From assembly GCF_003337555.1 (NCBI RefSeq), contig NZ_QPJK01000002.1:806001-870000 (forward strand): a stretch of DNA of 64,000 bases, read 5' to 3'. Both the position numbers and the translations under genes were made by a program. Below the pieces are notes generated by a model, which ran no database searches, was not told the DNA's origin, and was given only the letters and a program-made list of their open reading frames with translations. Of this stretch, positions 27,301 through 34,440 are shown in pieces (position 1 is the stretch's first letter; each line of letters begins with the position of its first letter). The DNA comes from Pseudorhodoferax soli. Lineage in GTDB: Bacteria; Pseudomonadota; Gammaproteobacteria; Burkholderiales; Burkholderiaceae_C.

Positions 27301-29810
27301 AGCACTGCCAGCACGCCGACGGGCACGGCACTGGCCGGCATCGTCCAGGCGGAGGTCAGGGCGAGCAGGGCGGAGGGCGCCAGCAGCGCGCGGCGCAGGT
27401 TGTCCAGCATCTTCCAGCGGCCCAGCGCCGGCACGGCCTGCGCGCCCGCGTGCCGCCGGAACAGCCATGGCAGCAGCTGCCAGTCGCCGCGCGTCCAACG
27501 GTGCTGGCGGCGCGCGGCCACGTCGTAGCGCGCGGGCGCTTCCTCGACCAGTTCCACGTCGGACGCGAGGCCCGCCCGCGCGAAGATGCCTTCGAACAGG
27601 TCGTGGCTCAGCATGCTGTTGTCGGGCACGCGGCCCTGCAGCGCGGCTTCGAAGGCGTCGATGTCGTAGATGCCCTTGCCGGTGTAGGAGCCTTCGCCGA
27701 ACAGGTCCTGGTAGACATCGGAAACCGCCATGGCGTACGGATCGATGCCTCCGGGGCTGGACGACAGACGCTGGTAAAGCGAGCCTTCTCGCCCTACGGG
27801 CAGAGAGGGCGTGATGCGCGGTTGCAGGATGCCGTAGCCGCCCACCACGCGTTGCAGCGCGGCGTCGAAGCGCGGCCGGTTCAGGGGGTGGGCCATCTTG
27901 CCGACCAGGCGCAGCGCAGCGTCGCGCGGCAGGCGCGTGTCGGCGTCGAGGGTCAGCACGTAGCGCACATCCTGCGGCACCGTGCACGGCAGATAGCTGG
28001 TGTCGGTGGCGCCGCGCAGCAGGCGGTTCAGCTCGTGCAGCTTGCCGCGCTTGCGCTCCCAGCCCATCCACACGGCTTCGCGGGTATTGAAGACGCGGCG
28101 CCGGTGCAGCAGCAGGAAGCGCGCACCACCGGCCGCGGGGCCATGGCGCAGGTTCAGTTCGGCGATGGCGTGCGTGGCCACGGCCAGCAAGGCAGCGTCG
28201 CCCGGCAGGGTTTCACTGTCCGCATCCAGCCCGTCCGTCAGCAGCGCCAACAGCAGGTCGCCGCCGCCACCGGCCAGGTGGTGCACCTCCAGCCGCTCGA
28301 TCTGCTCGCGCAGTTCGGCCTCGCTGCCCAACAGGGTGGGCACCGCGACCAGCGTGCGCAGCGCGGTGGGCACACCGCCGGCCAGCTCCAAGCCTGGCAG
28401 CAGCGTGGCACCGAAGCGCCAGGCCGCGGCGCGCTGCACCAGCGCGGTCGCCACCTCACTGGCGGGAATCGCCAGCCCCAGCAGCCACAGCGCGACGGCG
28501 GCCGGGCCCGCTCCGGCGGGCAGCCACCACCACGCCAGGCCCAGCAGCACCAGGGTGGCAAGCACGATCGCACCAACATAGGCGGCCAGCCCGCGCCCCG
28601 CGTTCCAGCGCACGATGCGCAGCCCCAGCCGCGGACGGAAGCGCACGGTCGCCTCCAGCGCCGGCCGGCCCTCGGCGATCAGGTGGTAGCCCGGGTCCTG
28701 CGCGCGGGCACTGGCCGGCCCCGCGGCCTGCGCGGCGGCAAGCGCGTGGGCGGCGATCTCCAGTTCGGAGCACGGCGAGGCGCGCGCCAACTGCTCGATC
28801 GCGTTGCGGTAGAGGTTGCGCGTGGCGAAGTCCATGGCCGCGAAGCCGCTGCCCGCGCACAGGGTTGCGTCCACCAGGCTGACCCGCTCGAACAGGTCGG
28901 CCCAGTCGATGTCCGACATCAGCCGCAGGCTGGTCATCACGTTGCGCACGGTGACGTTGGATGCGCCCTGGCGCTGCTGCGCATGCGCGACCACGGCGTC
29001 CACGGTGCTGCCCTGCTCCGCCAGGCGCTGTTCGAGCCAGCCGAGCGCCGGCATGGTCTGCGGATCGCGGTCGCGCAGGCGCTTGGCCAGCTGCGCCGCG
29101 AACAGTTCCGACAGCGGCTGCGGCGAGCGTGCGGCGATGTCGTCGGACAGCGCGGACGACGACACCAAGCCGGTCAGCCGGCCGGCGAAGGCATCGGCAT
29201 CGGCGCGTGCGGCACGGCCCGCGCCGATCTGGTCGGCCAGCCGGCGCAGGTTCTCGATCAACACGATGCGCAAGGTGATGGCCACGGCCCACAGTTCGCC
29301 GATGGTCAGTGGCTGGACGCTCTGGTAGGCCGCCAGAAAGCCGGCCAGCACGCCGGAATCGACGTGGCTGTCGGTGTGCGCTATGTAGGCCCAGGCCAGG
29401 CCGAACACGCGTGGGTAGCCCGCGAACGGGCCATCGGCCAGCTTGGGCAACTGGCGGTAGAAATTGGGCGGCAGATCGCCGCGGATCTCGCGGATCTGCT
29501 TTTCGACGAGGTGGTAGTTGTCGAGCAGCCATTCGGCCGCTGGCACCACCCGGCGCCCGGCCTCCAGTTCGGCCGCACTGGCCTGGTAGGCGGCGAGCAA
29601 CACACGCGCGTTGTCGTCCAGCCGATGGCGCAGCGTCGTGACGCGCGGCGGACGGGCGGTGACCGTCTGTGCTGCGGCCAGGCTGCGCGCGTGCTGCTCG
29701 AGCCGCTCGACGCCGAATAGCTCTTCGCGCACTGGCGCGATGTCATGCCATGGCGTTGCCGGGGGAAAAGGACCGAAAGTGCGACTCCACAGCAGGGAAA
29801 GAGTGCTCAA
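21309..29810 (-). CDS. ndvB: Cyclic beta-1,2-glucan synthase (NdvB/Cgs-like, GT84-GH94)
   Basis: 2833 residues, the length of Rhizobium and Brucella synthases. Membrane segments start around residue 405. The glycosyltransferase domain (about 600-800) has TLDADTRLP, VPDNSMLSHDLFEG and the QHRWTRGDWQ motif. A glycoamylase-like domain follows near 1360 (MPWGISESAYNARD). Two GT36-type carbohydrate-binding domains lie near 1540 and 2040. The GH94 phosphorylase domain (2300-2800) carries the catalytic GDWNDGMN near 2515. The enzyme initiates, elongates and cyclises periplasmic osmoregulated glucan in the inner membrane. The start is a TTG overlapping the DUF1488 stop; a GTG at 29732 is an alternative. 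Confidence 0.92.
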   Translation of the reverse strand: MSTLSLLWSRTFGPFPPATPWHDIAPVREELFGVERLEQHARSLAAAQTVTARPPRVTTLRHRLDDNARVLLAAYQASAAELEAGRRVVPAAEWLLDNYHLVEKQIREIRGDLPPNFYRQLPKLADGPFAGYPRVFGLAWAYIAHTDSHVDSGVLAGFLAAYQSVQPLTIGELWAVAITLRIVLIENLRRLADQIGAGRAARADADAFAGRLTGLVSSSALSDDIAARSPQPLSELFAAQLAKRLRDRDPQTMPALGWLEQRLAEQGSTVDAVVAHAQQRQGASNVTVRNVMTSLRLMSDIDWADLFERVSLVDATLCAGSGFAAMDFATRNLYRNAIEQLARASPCSELEIAAHALAAAQAAGPASARAQDPGYHLIAEGRPALEATVRFRPRLGLRIVRWNAGRGLAAYVGAIVLATLVLLGLAWWWLPAGAGPAAVALWLLGLAIPASEVATALVQRAAAWRFGATLLPGLELAGGVPTALRTLVAVPTLLGSEAELREQIERLEVHHLAGGGGDLLLALLTDGLDADSETLPGDAALLAVATHAIAELNLRHGPAAGGARFLLLHRRRVFNTREAVWMGWERKRGKLHELNRLLRGATDTSYLPCTVPQDVRYVLTLDADTRLPRDAALRLVGKMAHPLNRPRFDAALQRVVGGYGILQPRITPSLPVGREGSLYQRLSSSPGGIDPYAMAVSDVYQDLFGEGSYTGKGIYDIDAFEAALQGRVPDNSMLSHDLFEGIFARAGLASDVELVEEAPARYDVAARRQHRWTRGDWQLLPWLFRRHAGAQAVPALGRWKMLDNLRRALLAPSALLALTSAWTMPASAVPVGVLAVLAALAAAPLLAPLSGIWPYRPGVLLRSHAQALVADLRLALLQIAMGVACLPEQAARMLDAITRTLVRLGVTRRRLLEWTTAAQSGRKPRLDLWGFYRQTAGGTALGLATCSVALLLAPSGAPWVLPFALLWSAAPALALWASRPPAPSRQRALPAADAMALRLVARRTWRFFETFVTPADHMLPPDNFQEDPQPVLARRTSPTNIGLYLLASVAARDFGWAGLVHTVERLEATFATLRELPRFKGHFFNWYGTADLRALDPRYVSSVDSGNLAGHLIALANACDGWQVDATLADPRAGLWDAVRLARQADGATAPRAASVLDDIAAQLQGPGDVASLSPALVRLADKLAAAARGTGQQPDDAPADLLFWAQALGRLAAGHLQDRAQPMAPLALRLQALAAASRAMALDMDFAFLLDPERKLLSIGYALAEQRLDANCYDLLASEARLASLFAIAKGDAPTRHWFRLGRTATPLFGASALVSWSGSMFEYLMPSLVMRAPVGSLLEQTNRLIVQRQIAYGDLLGMPWGISESAYNARDLEFTYQYANFGVPGLGLKRGLADHRVVAPYATALAAMVDPQAACRNFARLAAMGALGRHGFYEALDFTPARLPEGARVALVRNFMAHHQGMAIVAIANVLHNGRMRDRFHREPMVQSSELLLQERMPRHVAAGRPRAEEVHASRDEAGAAAATVRRLPGLEPGRPPVTHVLSNGSYSVMLTASGAGYSRWRGLAITRWREDATRDPWGAFFYLRDVATGQAWSPCAQPMPLAGADLQAYEVVFGEDQASFTHRHGGLASTLAVLVSGESDAEVRRLSLANSGRQTREIDITSYAEAVLAAPAADEAHPAFAKLFVRTEYLPEFGALVATRRQRSPEEPPVWAAHFAVVEGESTAAPQHESDRARFLGRSRDPGTAQAILGGQPLSGTVGTVLDAVFALRHRVAVPPGGLVRVAFWTVVAPSRDELLHLIDKHHDRSAFERAATLAWTQAQVQLRHLGVHADEAADFQRLAAPLLYADRRLRAPAETLLRGAGPQSGLWPHAVSGDLPIVLLRIDDIEDLAQVRQALRAHEYWGMKQIGVDLVIVNERAASYVQDLQIAIETAVRSSQARPRLGTGLVQGSVHTLRADLLGASGRALLQAAARIELMARHGAIAQRLARLPAVRRPAPAEPLAPAPLQRMRGDEQVVRQDDAPAPAQGAEALEFFNGLGGFGDDGREYVVRLQAGQTTPAPWINVVANPGFGFHASTEGSGATWCANSRDNQLTPWSNDPVGDPPGEAFYVRDEASGVPWTPTAQPVRGTGCYEARHGHGYSRFLHTAQDITVELLQYVPLVDPVKISRLRLHNRSDRPRRLLVTAYAEWVLGTSRGASAPFIVTAVDTASRALLAHKPWGLAFPGRVAFADLCGRQTAWTADRAEFLGRNGSMAAPAALLGRAPLSGTTGAGLDPCAALQCVVELAPGASIEVVAVLGQGASLDDAQALIERYRAADLNAVLAEVQAHWRSTLGAVQVKTPDRAMDILLNGWLLYQTIACRLWARAAFYQASGAYGFRDQLQDSMALGLTQPAIARAQLLRAAGRQFVEGDVQHWWLPHSGQGVRTRISDDRVWLAYAAAHYIGVSGDTAVLDELLEFLDGPALRPGEHDAFFQPLAAGQSASLFEHCARGLDQCLELTGALGLPLIGTGDWNDGMNRVGAEGRGESVWLGWLLVRTIALFAPLADVRDATRAARWRKHAESVRAAIEREAWDGAWYRRATFDDGSWLGTDGQAECRIDAIAQAWSVLSGVADPQRAAKAMDALARHLVLPAEQLVLLLTPPFDKGPRDPGYIQGYPPGVRENGGQYSHAAMWAILAFAQQGDGNRATDLFRLVNPIHHALTPEAAALYRVEPYVVAADVYAVAPHTGRGGWSWYTGSAAWMYRAGVEGILGLRREGPTLVIDPCLHADWPMFEMRLCIEGTTFDVRVEHASRSGRGIATALLDGVATLPGAGGVRLALDGGHHGVLLTI

Positions 29811-30061
29811 ACTGCGACCAGATCTGCATCGCGCAGCATCACAGGTTCGCGGGCACCGGCTGCCACGCGCCGACGCACGGCCGCATCCAGCTCGAGCATG
29901 TGGCTGCTATAGGTCACCAGCGGATCCTCGTCTCGGCCATCGGGCCGGTAAACATAGTGCAGCGTCTCCTTGCGGATGCTGGCACCGATCCAAACGGCGT
30001 CGATTTCGACCCAGAAGCGCACGGAGCCTGAGGCTTCGTGGAAGAAGGAATCCTGGGACAT
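29807..30061 (-). CDS. DUF1488-like small protein
   Basis: 84 residues starting MSQDSFFHEASGSVRFWVEIDAVW. Pattern and length fit DUF1488: an N-terminal phosphate-free strand pair and a short helix with basic residues. No catalytic motif is visible and the function is unknown. The frame is open back to 30121, but the ATG at 30061 gives the homologous N-terminus. Its TGA overlaps the TTG proposed for ndvB (TTGA), so the two are probably co-translated, which makes it a candidate accessory of glucan synthesis or its osmotic control. Confidence 0.65.
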   Translation of the reverse strand: MSQDSFFHEASGSVRFWVEIDAVWIGASIRKETLHYVYRPDGRDEDPLVTYSSHMLELDAAVRRRVAAGAREPVMLRDADLVAV

Positions 30062-30522
30062 GGGTAGCTCCAAAGTGCGGCGGATCGACCGTCCGCAGTT
30101 GGCTACGCCTAGAAGAACCACCCGCAGCCGCCAGCGGAAAACGCCACTGACATGTGCTGGCCCACTATGGCACGAAAGCAGACGGCTCAGGCAGCGTTAC
30201 ATCTGCTCCCACCGCGCTGCACGTTGTAGCGCGGCCCTGCAAGACGATCTGCAGGACTCCTCCCGCGGGCAAGCAATCCCAGGATTGCGGTGACCAGCTG
30301 TCTGAAACGGACGCATGGCGCACTCACCCGGGTCGGTGGTCTGTGCAGCGTCGGTGACTGAACAACTCCCGCCACTGCCGAGCTGTTTCGGCCTTCGTCC
30401 GCGGCGAGATGTCCTTCAACGGCCGGCGCGCTACCCGCCCAAGAAGTCCGCCGACCTCATTCCCATCTGCTGCGAGCTGCGCATTGGAGACGCGCATTCC
30501 TGTGCCATGGATGGCCCCACCT
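30062..30522. other. 461-base intergenic region with one short palindrome
   Basis: This region separates the DUF1488/ndvB unit (leftward) from the class II aldolase 3' end. It is less GC-rich than its flanks and no ORF has convincing codon use. A perfect palindrome GCAATCC-CA-GGATTGC lies at 30273-30288, about 210 bases upstream of the DUF1488 start; it could be an operator for ndvB expression, but nothing else supports that. No terminator with a U-tract was found for the aldolase. Confidence 0.5.
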
Positions 30523-31308
30523 TCAGTCCGCGTACCCCGGGTTGGTGCGGTCCAGCACCCGCATCATGGCCGCGAAGTACAGCGCCTCGCGCTCCGCGCG
30601 CGGATGGCTGTCCTGCGGGTTCGGCGTGTCCACCTTGGCGACCATCTCATCGGACAGCAGCGCCAGCGGCTGGCCCGTCGCCATGGCCAGCAGCTGCGCC
30701 CTGCAGACGCGCTCCAGCCGGTAGAGCCGGCGGTAGGCCTGGGCCACGCTGTCGCCCACCGCCACCACACCGTGGTTCTTCATGAACAGCACGTGCTTGT
30801 CGCCGATGACGCCGGCCAGGCGCTCGCCTTCGCTGAGCTCGGCCGCAAGACCCGTGTAGCCGTCGTCGTAGGCGATGTTCTTGCTGAGGAATGCAGCCGT
30901 CTGGCTGCCGGGCAGCAGCCGGTTGTCTTGCAGCATGTTGAGCGCCAGCGCCCAGGTCTGATGCGTGTGCAGCACCACCTTGGCACCGGTGATGCGGTGC
31001 AGCGGCGCGTGGATGCTCAGCGCGCTGAGCTCGACGCTGCCGTTGCCCTCCAGCACCTCGCCCGCCTCGTTGAAGACGATGAGGTCGCTGGCGCGCGCCT
31101 CGGACCAGTGCAGGCCGAAGGGCAGCACCAGGAAGCGGTCGGTGGTGCCGGGCACGACCATGGTGAAGTGGTTGTCGATGCCCTCTTCCAGGCCGTCGTG
31201 CACGGCCAGGCGGTTGGCGGCGGCCAGGTGCACGCGCGCCTGCTGCACGGCGTCGTCGGTGGCGACCGCGTGCAGATGGCCGTAGGTTCTCGGTGCGGTG
31301 GTGTTCAT
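30523..31308 (-). CDS. Class II aldolase/adducin family protein
   Basis: 261 residues. Metal ligands HTHQ (His-Thr-His) and the later KNHGVV give the zinc site typical of fuculose-phosphate aldolases and related decarboxylases. EGIDNHFTMVVPG is the substrate loop. The family includes sugar-phosphate aldolases, OtnC-type threonate/tetronate-phosphate decarboxylases and many proteins of unknown substrate. A divergently placed threonate-dehydrogenase-like gene (31866) supports an acid-sugar role, but no kinase is nearby. Confidence 0.85.
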   Translation of the reverse strand: MNTTAPRTYGHLHAVATDDAVQQARVHLAAANRLAVHDGLEEGIDNHFTMVVPGTTDRFLVLPFGLHWSEARASDLIVFNEAGEVLEGNGSVELSALSIHAPLHRITGAKVVLHTHQTWALALNMLQDNRLLPGSQTAAFLSKNIAYDDGYTGLAAELSEGERLAGVIGDKHVLFMKNHGVVAVGDSVAQAYRRLYRLERVCRAQLLAMATGQPLALLSDEMVAKVDTPNPQDSHPRAEREALYFAAMMRVLDRTNPGYAD

Positions 31309-31337
31309 GGGGTCTCGTGGAGTGAAGGTTGACGTAA

Positions 31338-31358
31338 AGTCCCGCCGTCGCCGGGACT
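31338..31358 (+). promoter_or_regulatory. Inverted repeat between divergent aldolase and dtd genes
   Basis: AGTCCCG (31338-31344) and CGGGACT (31352-31358) are perfect 7-bp arms separated by 7 bases, in the 102-base gap between the aldolase (minus) and dtd (plus). It may be an operator shared by the two units or an mRNA leader hairpin. Confidence 0.3.
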
Positions 31359-31410
31359 GGCAGCTGGTCCGCGGGCATTTTCCAGTGTCGTGCCAAAAGG
31401 GCTGTCCCGA

Positions 31411-31869
31411 ATGAAACTCCTGCTGCAACGCGTGCGCCAGGCCCATGTGGTGGTGGATGGCGAAACCATCGGCGCCATCGGCCAGGGCCTCTTGGTGCTG
31501 GTGTGCGCCGAGCGCGGCGACACCGAGGCGCAGGCCGACAAGCTGCTGGCCAAGATGCTCAAGCTGCGCATCTTCTCGGACGCGGCAGGCAAGATGAACT
31601 TGAGCGTGCAGGACGTGGGCGGCGGCCTGCTGCTGGTGAGCCAGTTCACGCTGGCGGCCGACACCAGCGCCGGCAACCGGCCTGGCTTTTCCGGCGCCGC
31701 CGCGCCCGAGGACGGCCGCCGGCTCTACGACCATTTCGTCGAACGCGCGCGTGCGCTGCACCCCGTGGTGGCCACCGGCCGCTTCGCCGCCGACATGCAG
31801 GTGCACCTGGTCAACGACGGCCCCGTCACGATCCCCATGCAAGCCAGAAACAACGAGGAGACGACATGA
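31411..31869 (+). CDS. dtd: D-aminoacyl-tRNA deacylase
   Basis: 152 residues, normal for DTD. The SQFTLAAD motif and the Gly-cisPro motif in NDGPVT form the chiral proofreading pocket; [11 protein letters not shown] is the other conserved block. The enzyme removes D-amino acids mischarged on tRNA. The ATG at 31411 gives the family N-terminus [18 protein letters not shown]; an in-frame GTG at 31390 would add seven unsupported residues. It overlaps the following dehydrogenase by ATGA, an unexpected pairing with a catabolic enzyme. Confidence 0.95.
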   Translation: MKLLLQRVRQAHVVVDGETIGAIGQGLLVLVCAERGDTEAQADKLLAKMLKLRIFSDAAGKMNLSVQDVGGGLLLVSQFTLAADTSAGNRPGFSGAAAPEDGRRLYDHFVERARALHPVVATGRFAADMQVHLVNDGPVTIPMQARNNEETT

Positions 31870-32759
31870 GCAAAGAGACGGTAGGACTAATCGGCCTGGG
31901 CGCCATGGGCGCCGGCATCGCCGCCACGCTGCGCCGCAACGGCCATGCGCTGCGCGTGTGCGATGCGCGGCCCGGCGTGGCCGCGGCCTTCGCGGCCGAG
32001 GGCGGCACCGCCTGCGCCAACCCGGCCGAGGTGGCGCAGGGCAGCGACGTGGTGGTCTCGGTGGTCGTCAACGCGCAGCAGACCGAGGCCGTGCTGTTCG
32101 GCGAGCACGGCGCGGCCGCCGCCATGGCCGCGGGCAGCGTGTTCGTGATGTGCTCCACGGTCGACCCGAACTGGTCGGTCGCGCTCGAAGCGCGGCTGGC
32201 GGCGCTGGGCCTGCTCTACATCGACGGCCCGATCTCGGGCGGCGCGGCCAAGGCGGCCGGCGGCCAGATGACGATGATGACGGCGGGCACGCCCGCCGCG
32301 TATGCCAAGGCCGGCGGCGTGCTCGACGCCATGGCCGGCAAGGTCTACCGGCTGGGCGACCAGGCCGGCGCCGGCAGCAAGGTGAAGATCATCAACCAGC
32401 TGCTGGCCGGCGTGCACATCGCCGCGGCGGCCGAGGCCATGGCGCTGGGCCTGCGCGAGGGCGTGGACGCGGCCGCGCTGTACGAGGTGATCACCCACAG
32501 CGCGGGCAACAGCTGGATGTTCGAGAACCGCATGGCCCACGTGCTGGCCGGCGACTACACGCCGCTGTCGGCGGTGGACATCTTCGTGAAAGACCTGGGC
32601 CTGGTGCTGGACACCGCGCGCGCCAGCAAATTTCCGCTTCCGCTGGCGGCCACGGCGCACCAGATGTTCATGCAGGCATCGACGGCCGGGCATGCGGCCG
32701 AGGACGATTCGGCGGTGATCAAGATCTTCCCGGGCATCACGCTGCCGAAGGCGGGCTGA
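31866..32759 (+). CDS. 3-hydroxyisobutyrate/L-threonate dehydrogenase family enzyme (LtnD-like)
   Basis: 297 residues of the beta-hydroxyacid dehydrogenase family. The NAD-binding loop [13 protein letters not shown] opens the protein; [11 protein letters not shown] is the substrate-binding loop and Lys in [13 protein letters not shown] is the conserved catalytic residue. The terminal [10 protein letters not shown] resembles L-threonate dehydrogenases more than glyoxylate reductases. It would oxidise a small hydroxyacid with NAD+. It is translationally coupled to dtd. A stem-loop at 32788-32810 separates it from the converging small gene. Confidence 0.85.
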   Translation: MSKETVGLIGLGAMGAGIAATLRRNGHALRVCDARPGVAAAFAAEGGTACANPAEVAQGSDVVVSVVVNAQQTEAVLFGEHGAAAAMAAGSVFVMCSTVDPNWSVALEARLAALGLLYIDGPISGGAAKAAGGQMTMMTAGTPAAYAKAGGVLDAMAGKVYRLGDQAGAGSKVKIINQLLAGVHIAAAAEAMALGLREGVDAAALYEVITHSAGNSWMFENRMAHVLAGDYTPLSAVDIFVKDLGLVLDTARASKFPLPLAATAHQMFMQASTAGHAAEDDSAVIKIFPGITLPKAG

Positions 32760-32787
32760 GCGGGCCGTTCACCACGGCCAACACAAA

Positions 32788-32810
32788 GGCCTACCGCCTG
32801 ACGGTGGGCC
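32788..32810 (-). terminator. Stem-loop terminator of the Gln/Pro-rich small gene
   Basis: GGCCTACCG and CGGTGGGCC (9-bp stem with one G-T wobble, 5-base loop). Read on the minus strand the hairpin is followed by TTTGTGTT, a U-rich stretch, so it fits an intrinsic terminator 18 bases beyond the small gene's stop. It may also slow transcription arriving from the dehydrogenase on the plus strand. Confidence 0.6.
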
Positions 32811-32827
32811 CAACCCACATGGCGCGC

Positions 32828-33004
32828 TCAGCGTTGCTGATCGGGCCTGGATTGGCCGGGCTGTGAACCCTGCCCCGGCTGCCCGGGATTGTTCGGTTGC
32901 TGCTGGTTGGGCTGCTGGCTCGGCGGGTTCTGCTGGCCGGGTTGGTTCTGCTGGCCCGGGGTCTGCTGGCTTTGTTGGCCAGGGTTGTTCTGCTGCTGGT
33001 TCAC
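32828..33004 (-). CDS. 58-residue Gln/Pro/Asn/Gly-rich small protein
   Basis: A short ORF (GTG start at 33004, TGA at 32828) with a strong AAGGAG six bases upstream and a likely terminator just downstream. The product is almost entirely Q, P, N, G and S: MNQQQNNPGQQSQQTPGQQ followed by more PGQQN-type units and ending RPDQQR. It is low-complexity, probably disordered, with no Cys, aromatic or hydrophobic residues, no signal peptide and no membrane segment. Expression signals make it more convincing than its composition alone. Function unknown. Confidence 0.6.
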   Translation of the reverse strand: MNQQQNNPGQQSQQTPGQQNQPGQQNPPSQQPNQQQPNNPGQPGQGSQPGQSRPDQQR

Positions 33005-33209
33005 GGTCGTCTCCTTGATGTCAGGCGGAATGCCTGCCGATCCAAGCTAAGGGCCTCGCGCTCCCGGCCACGTACAACTGCAGCGCGCAGGGGGGTAGGA
33101 CGCGGCGCCGCGCGAACGCCGCGCCTCCACCGAGGAGTACAGTGGGCACGCAGCCTCCTTCGTGCCCTGGCTGTCGAGCCACCGTCGACGCACCCTCAGG
33201 AGTTGCGCG

Positions 33210-33536
33210 ATGCAGTTCAAACCCCACCCCGCAGCGGCACCCAGTCATTGGGTGCATGCGCTGCTCGCCGCAGCGTGCATTCCCATCGTGCAGTCGCTCA
33301 TGCGCTGGCGTCGCGCGCGCGCCGTACGACAGCAGCATTCCCGGGCCGATCTGGATAGTCCGCACATTGGCATCGCCTTGTCCGCAGCGCACACGGCGTT
33401 CTGGAGCAACAACCACGTGCAGCTGCCAGTCGCTCTGCAACACGGCGCCCCGGCTGCCGCCGGCCCGGCCGACGGGCGAGAGCCTGTGCAGCAAGCGATG
33501 GCACGGGCGGAGCACACGCCCTTGAAGTCGGTCTGA
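33210..33536 (+). CDS. Hypothetical 108-residue protein
   Basis: The ORF starts at an ATG preceded by AGGAG at 7-base spacing and runs to 33536, 17 bases before the protease gene. The product starts MQFKPHPAAAPSHWVHALLA, has one moderately hydrophobic segment (HALLAAACIPIVQSL) followed by basic RWRRARAVRQQH, and a polar tail. No family is recognised. Its position upstream of the trypsin-like gene on the same strand suggests co-transcription. Codon use is less biased than in neighbouring genes, so it could be a poorly conserved accessory gene or a spurious frame. Confidence 0.4.
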   Translation: MQFKPHPAAAPSHWVHALLAAACIPIVQSLMRWRRARAVRQQHSRADLDSPHIGIALSAAHTAFWSNNHVQLPVALQHGAPAAAGPADGREPVQQAMARAEHTPLKSV

Positions 33537-33553
33537 TCCGGGGGCAGCAAGGC

Positions 33554-34273
33554 ATGGCGGAATCGCTTCTTTTCACCACGGCCAGGGTCACCACCTTCGA
33601 TGGGCCACGGCTGTTGACCGGCGCTACCGGTTTCTTCTTCACGCGCGCCGAGCGGCTCTTCCTCGTGACGAGCCGCCATGTCGTGCAGGACGCGCCCAGC
33701 GAGCACCGGCCCAACCGCATCGAAATCGAGTTCCATATCGATCCGGTCGACCTGCGGCGGACGGCGACACTGTCGGTCTGGCTGTTCAAGGATGGCGTCA
33801 GCCAATGGCGCCAGGGGGCCGATTCCGGAGGCGAGATCGACGTCGCCGTGCTCGAGATCGGCAAATCCAGCCTGCCGGCCGGCGCCCACTTCCGCTGCTT
33901 CACCACCGCCCATCTGCAGAGCGAACTGAGCGAGGTCGAGGTCGGCACGGGGCTCCTGGTGGTCGGCTTTCCGCTGGGCTTTCACGACACGATGTACCAC
34001 CTGCCGGTGGTGCGGCACGCCATCATCGCCTCGGCCTTCGGCATCCGCTTCCAGGGCCAGGGCTACTTCCTCACAGATGCACGCACCCACCGGGGCACCA
34101 GCGGTGCCCCAGTGGTGCTGCGCGACCCGGCATCCGACGACCCGCTGCCATGGAAGCTGCTCGGTGTGCATTCGTCGCGCATCGACATGGGCACGCGCGA
34201 CCGCCAACAGGACGAATCCCTGGGCCTGAACGCCGCCTGGTATGCGGCCATCCTGATGACGCTGACCACCTGA
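33554..34273 (+). CDS. Trypsin-like serine protease domain protein, no signal peptide
   Basis: 239 residues. A complete chymotrypsin-fold triad is visible: His42 (LVTSRHVV), Asp96 (GEIDVAVLEI) and Ser183 (HRGTSGAPVV). The whole protein is one protease domain without PDZ, leader or membrane segment, so it is probably cytosolic, unlike DegP/DegQ. Such stand-alone peptidases occur sporadically in proteobacteria, sometimes in accessory or defence contexts; no partner is recognisable here beyond the unknown ORF upstream. Substrate unknown. Confidence 0.8.
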   Translation: MAESLLFTTARVTTFDGPRLLTGATGFFFTRAERLFLVTSRHVVQDAPSEHRPNRIEIEFHIDPVDLRRTATLSVWLFKDGVSQWRQGADSGGEIDVAVLEIGKSSLPAGAHFRCFTTAHLQSELSEVEVGTGLLVVGFPLGFHDTMYHLPVVRHAIIASAFGIRFQGQGYFLTDARTHRGTSGAPVVLRDPASDDPLPWKLLGVHSSRIDMGTRDRQQDESLGLNAAWYAAILMTLTT

Positions 34274-34311
34274 GGCCTGCGGACCCGCGGCCGCCTCACT
34301 CGGCGGCGCGC

Positions 34312-34326
34312 TGCTCCGCCGGAGCA
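34312..34326 (+). terminator. Short GC hairpin after protease gene
   Basis: TGCTCC and GGAGCA flank a GCC loop 39 bases after the protease stop. The stem is short and no U-tract follows, so terminator function is tentative. Confidence 0.25.
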
Positions 34327-34440
34327 AGCAGCTTCCCCCGCGCGTGTGCAGTCCGCGGCCCCAGCCGCTCGCCACCTGCGCGACAGCACGCGCCAGCGGC
34401 GCTGCCCAGAATGCGCCACTCCACCACCACGGTCTTCGCC

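Noticed and set aside
24889-28071. Second minus-strand ORF of 1060 codons
   Set aside because: Out-of-frame shadow within ndvB, low-complexity Arg/Gly/Ala sequence without family motifs.
30315-30785. Plus-strand ORF across the intergenic region and aldolase 3' end
   Set aside because: Codon use and composition are not protein-like and most of it is antisense to the aldolase.
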